DNA from: Candidatus Lindowiibacteriota bacterium
GTDB lineage: Bacteria > Lindowbacteria > 2-12-FULL-62-27
NCBI GenBank assembly: GCA_023249255.1
Contig: JAHFCY010000150.1
Span: 1 to 8,460, forward strand
DNA: 8,460 bases
Direction: 5' to 3'
The notes below the pieces were generated by a model. The model saw only the letters and a program-made list of their open reading frames with translations, did no database searches and was not told where the DNA came from. This document shows, in pieces, positions 6,447-8,460 of this stretch. How positions within the stretch are numbered: the stretch's first letter is position 1; each line of letters starts with the position of its first letter. A program made the position numbers and the translations under genes.

Positions 6447-7204
6447 TCATCCACACCCAGTCCGTGTTCGCCCTTGAACCAGACAGACCGGTTGAACGCG
6501 CCGGTCGCGTAATAATCATCGCCGCCGAGATCAATCAAAAATCCAAGACTGCCGAATTCCCGAAGCCTCGCCTGATACCAGGCATCGCCCTCGCCGCTCA
6601 TCCGTGCCACGCCCATGTACGCGTCCCGGCCGCCGCCGTCGCATAACAGCCCCAGCCCGTTTGTGCTCCCCGCCCCCTGGGACAATCCATACGAGGCGTA
6701 GATGTCGTTACCTGATTCATCATACAGCGCACCGACGGAGAGATCGTGTCCGCAGCCTTGGGCGACATACCACGCCATGTACCGGTCCGAACCGCCATCG
6801 TCATACAGCGCGCCGACGGAAAGATGGATGCCCGCGCCCTGAACATAGTGATACGCCGTGTAATTGTCGTTCCCGCCGCCGATATCGACGAGCGCGCCGA
6901 CCGCATACCAGTATCCGACGCCTTGGGCGAACAGATCCGCGTGATATTCGTCCCGGCCTCCGCCATCCCACAACAGGCCGATTCCGCCGGCGGCTTGTGG
7001 CCGAAGGCCGCTTCCGATCCCCTGCCCCATCGACGTTGTCCTCGACGGGTCGCGGATGCCGTCGCTGTTCACCGGTAAAATTTCGTAGCGGTCATTTCCA
7101 GCCGCGTCGCTGAGAATTCCAAGACCCCGAACGCCGCCGAACGCCTGCGCGTACTCCGACGCGCGATACACGTCATCTCCGCCGTTGTCGTGCAGCCAAT
7201 CCCT
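6443..7204 (-). pseudogene. C-terminal part of the D-x-G-G-x-D-x-Y repeat protein, out of frame with its N-terminal part
   Basis: This frame continues the repeat protein after a frame change near 7200. It holds repeat motifs 5-12: D-N-G-G-D-D-V-Y first and D-L-G-G-D-D-Y-Y last, then a short tail ending G-L-G-V-D-E. Most units are 27 residues long and share S/A-Q-G-x-G after the motif and G-x-L near the end. Two units are longer, by about 20 and 9 residues. The frame stays open upstream to 7453, but residues encoded beyond about 7204 are unlike the repeats and only shadow the other frame. An internal ATG at 7246 has no ribosome site, so independent translation is unlikely. The stop overlaps the HEAT gene start. 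I recognise no named family; the motif recalls calcium-binding RTX repeats but with a different period. Confidence 0.75.
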
Positions 7205-7457
7205 GACTGTAGCGGCTCGATGTGTACTGATCCGAGCCGCCGCCATCGTATAGATATCCGACGCCCAGTAATCCGCTTCCGAGCGACCGGCTCGATCCGT
7301 GGTATCGGTCGTCACCCTCCTCGTCCCAAACCGCGGACAGCCGGCCCACGCCGGACGCAATCGCGCCGGAATATTCGTCGTTGCCGGACAGATCCACGAT
7401 GACGCAGGGACGCGAGTCCTCTCCGAGGATGTCGTAATGGTCATTTCCGCCAAGGTC
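6509..7457 (-). repeat. Array of 12 Asp/Gly-rich motifs, basic period 27 residues (81 nt)
   Basis: Twelve copies of D-x-[GS]-G-x-D-x-Y, with minor variants, occur in the protein read on the minus strand. Spacings in order are 21, 23 and 26, then the broken unit, then 27, 47, 27, 28, 27, 27 and 36 residues. In regular units Q-G-x-G comes 7-10 residues after the Tyr, and a G-h-L-type strand precedes the next Asp. DNA identity is visible too: 6720-6743 and 6801-6824 match at 22 of 24 bases exactly 81 nt apart. The pattern fits a beta-solenoid with one turn or coil per unit and acidic loops that could bind a cation. Confidence 0.85.
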
Positions 7458-8460
7458 GATCAAAAATCCGGCGACGCTGTCATGCCTCTGGTCCGCCGCG
7501 CCCGCGATCACGAGCGGTCCCCAAGGAGTGGCGGTCTCGTAGAGGATGTCGCGGTTCAATTCCTCCGGCGGCAGATGGCTCTTGAGATACTTTGCCGCAG
7601 ACGCGACCGATTCGACAAAAACCATAAGACGCTGGCCCGATCCAAACAGCGCGGCGCTGTCGACGCGGGACGCGCGGTTCATCTTGTCCCGGAGTTGGTT
7701 GTCCACCTCTATGTCAAATTCGAAATCCTCGGCCAGCGGCAATCCCAGCGACGGCTCCTCCGCGTATTCCGCCTCCAGATCACTCTGCAATTTTTTCCGG
7801 GACGTGTCGTCAAACGTCGCAAACGATTTCTGATACAGATCGTCCACGCCTGCCCATGACGCCGTCAACGAATCCGCCAGCCGTCGCACGGAATCGGCGT
7901 TCATGACCGTCGTTTCAATCGCGGGCAATCCCTGCACGCCAAGATCGGCCGCGTAGGCCCGATACCGATCCGCAAGCGTCGAGTCGACATCCGATGTGCG
8001 GGCAGCCAGCCAGGATCCGATTTCAAAGGGATCTTCAAAAATCGACCGCAAGAGCGGCGTGATGTACGAATCGGGCGTCAGGACCTGTTTGAGGACAGCA
8101 TCCGACATCTGAAGACCCGCGTAGGGCATGTTCGCGGTTGCCCGGTCACGGACTTTTTCGGCGAAATCCGCGGCCGAATTTGTTTTCGAAGGAGGAGCGG
8201 AGGACGACGGAGCAGGCTGGGGGGAAGAGCTTTGAATTTCGACGGGTACGGCGGCCGGTGTTTCGGCGGCATCCGAAATTCTCACGTTGCTTGCGTCCGT
8301 CCGCCGGATGAATTCCTGCCAGTCGATCACCGCTGCTTCTCCCCGTCGTTCCAGAAAGGCGGTGTCGGCAATTCGATTGTTCGTCATCTGTGATGGCAGA
8401 TCGCCAAGACGCGCGCAGCAGGTGACGCGATGGCCACGCGAGGCACAGCCGATCAATCGG
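7173..8460 (-). pseudogene. N-terminal and central part of the D-x-G-G-x-D-x-Y repeat protein (5' end outside window, 3' end frameshifted)
   Basis: The frame is open through the right edge, so the true start and any signal peptide lie outside; a TTG at 8456 is not a convincing start. Going from the right edge, about 60 polar residues contain a small Cys cluster (C4, C13 and C14 counted from the TTG). A Ser/Pro/Ala-rich linker follows at about 64-94. Then comes a largely helical region to about 310, rich in Asp, Leu and Ala, with no motif I recognise. Repeat motifs 1-4 begin at residue 334 (D-L-G-G-N-D-H-Y) and end with D-G-G-G-S-D-Q-Y. After S-Q-G the frame runs into A-A-R-Q-R-R-R and a stop at 7173, while the repeats resume one frame over. 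The organisation suggests an exported modular protein, but this is inference. Confidence 0.75.

Noticed and set aside
7195-7206. Programmed +1 frameshifting to join the two halves of the repeat protein
   Set aside because: The junction has no recognisable slippery sequence, and the repeat at the junction is short by about seven or eight residues, so a mutation or assembly fault fits better.
6509-7457. Calling the array a hemolysin-type RTX calcium-binding repeat
   Set aside because: The period is 27 rather than 9 residues, the G-G-x-G-x-D-x-U-x nonapeptide is not in tandem, and a Q-G-x-G element is conserved instead. The resemblance is limited to the acidic Gly-rich loop.

Overview
The window is a gene-dense bacterial chromosomal segment with high GC (estimated by eye at just under 60%). 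It holds seven genes plus one cut by the left edge, and no RNA genes, insertion sequences or CRISPR. Two secreted products with cleavable signal peptides, a HEAT-repeat protein and Asp/Gly-rich tandem repeats suggest a free-living bacterium with an elaborate envelope. QueE carries the C-D-T-x-Y-x-S-W type N-terminus that I associate from memory with Planctomycetes and related candidate phyla. I cannot place the organism firmly from these genes.

Block 1 (1-3302, minus strand) is a housekeeping operon read purA > queE > cysteine desulfurase > mnmA. purA and queE overlap by 4 nt (TTGA, so queE starts with TTG). The desulfurase and mnmA overlap by 4 nt (ATGA). PurA makes adenylosuccinate for AMP synthesis. 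QueE makes 7-carboxy-7-deazaguanine for queuosine. The cysteine desulfurase can supply the sulfur that MnmA puts on wobble U34. Three of the four genes therefore bear on tRNA wobble-position chemistry.

Block 2 (3401-4654, plus strand) is a single divergent gene for a secreted protein with a starch-binding-like N-terminal module and an esterase-D-type alpha/beta hydrolase. It shares a short intergenic region with purA that contains a perfect 10-bp palindrome. It converges, with only 6 bp between stop codons, on a classical short-chain dehydrogenase/reductase (4661-5437, minus).

Block 3 (5511-8460, minus strand) is the least conventional part. A large protein, entering from the right edge, carries 12 copies of a D-x-G-G-x-D-x-Y motif, mostly 27 residues apart. 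It is followed, with a 4-nt ATGA overlap, by a secreted HEAT-repeat protein. The repeat gene is broken by a frame change near 7200: the repeats stop in one frame and resume in another, with about seven or eight residues of one repeat missing. This is either a recent pseudogene or an assembly error in repetitive DNA. The repeat/HEAT pair is the best candidate for an undescribed system here, probably extracytoplasmic, but its function cannot be read from the sequence.
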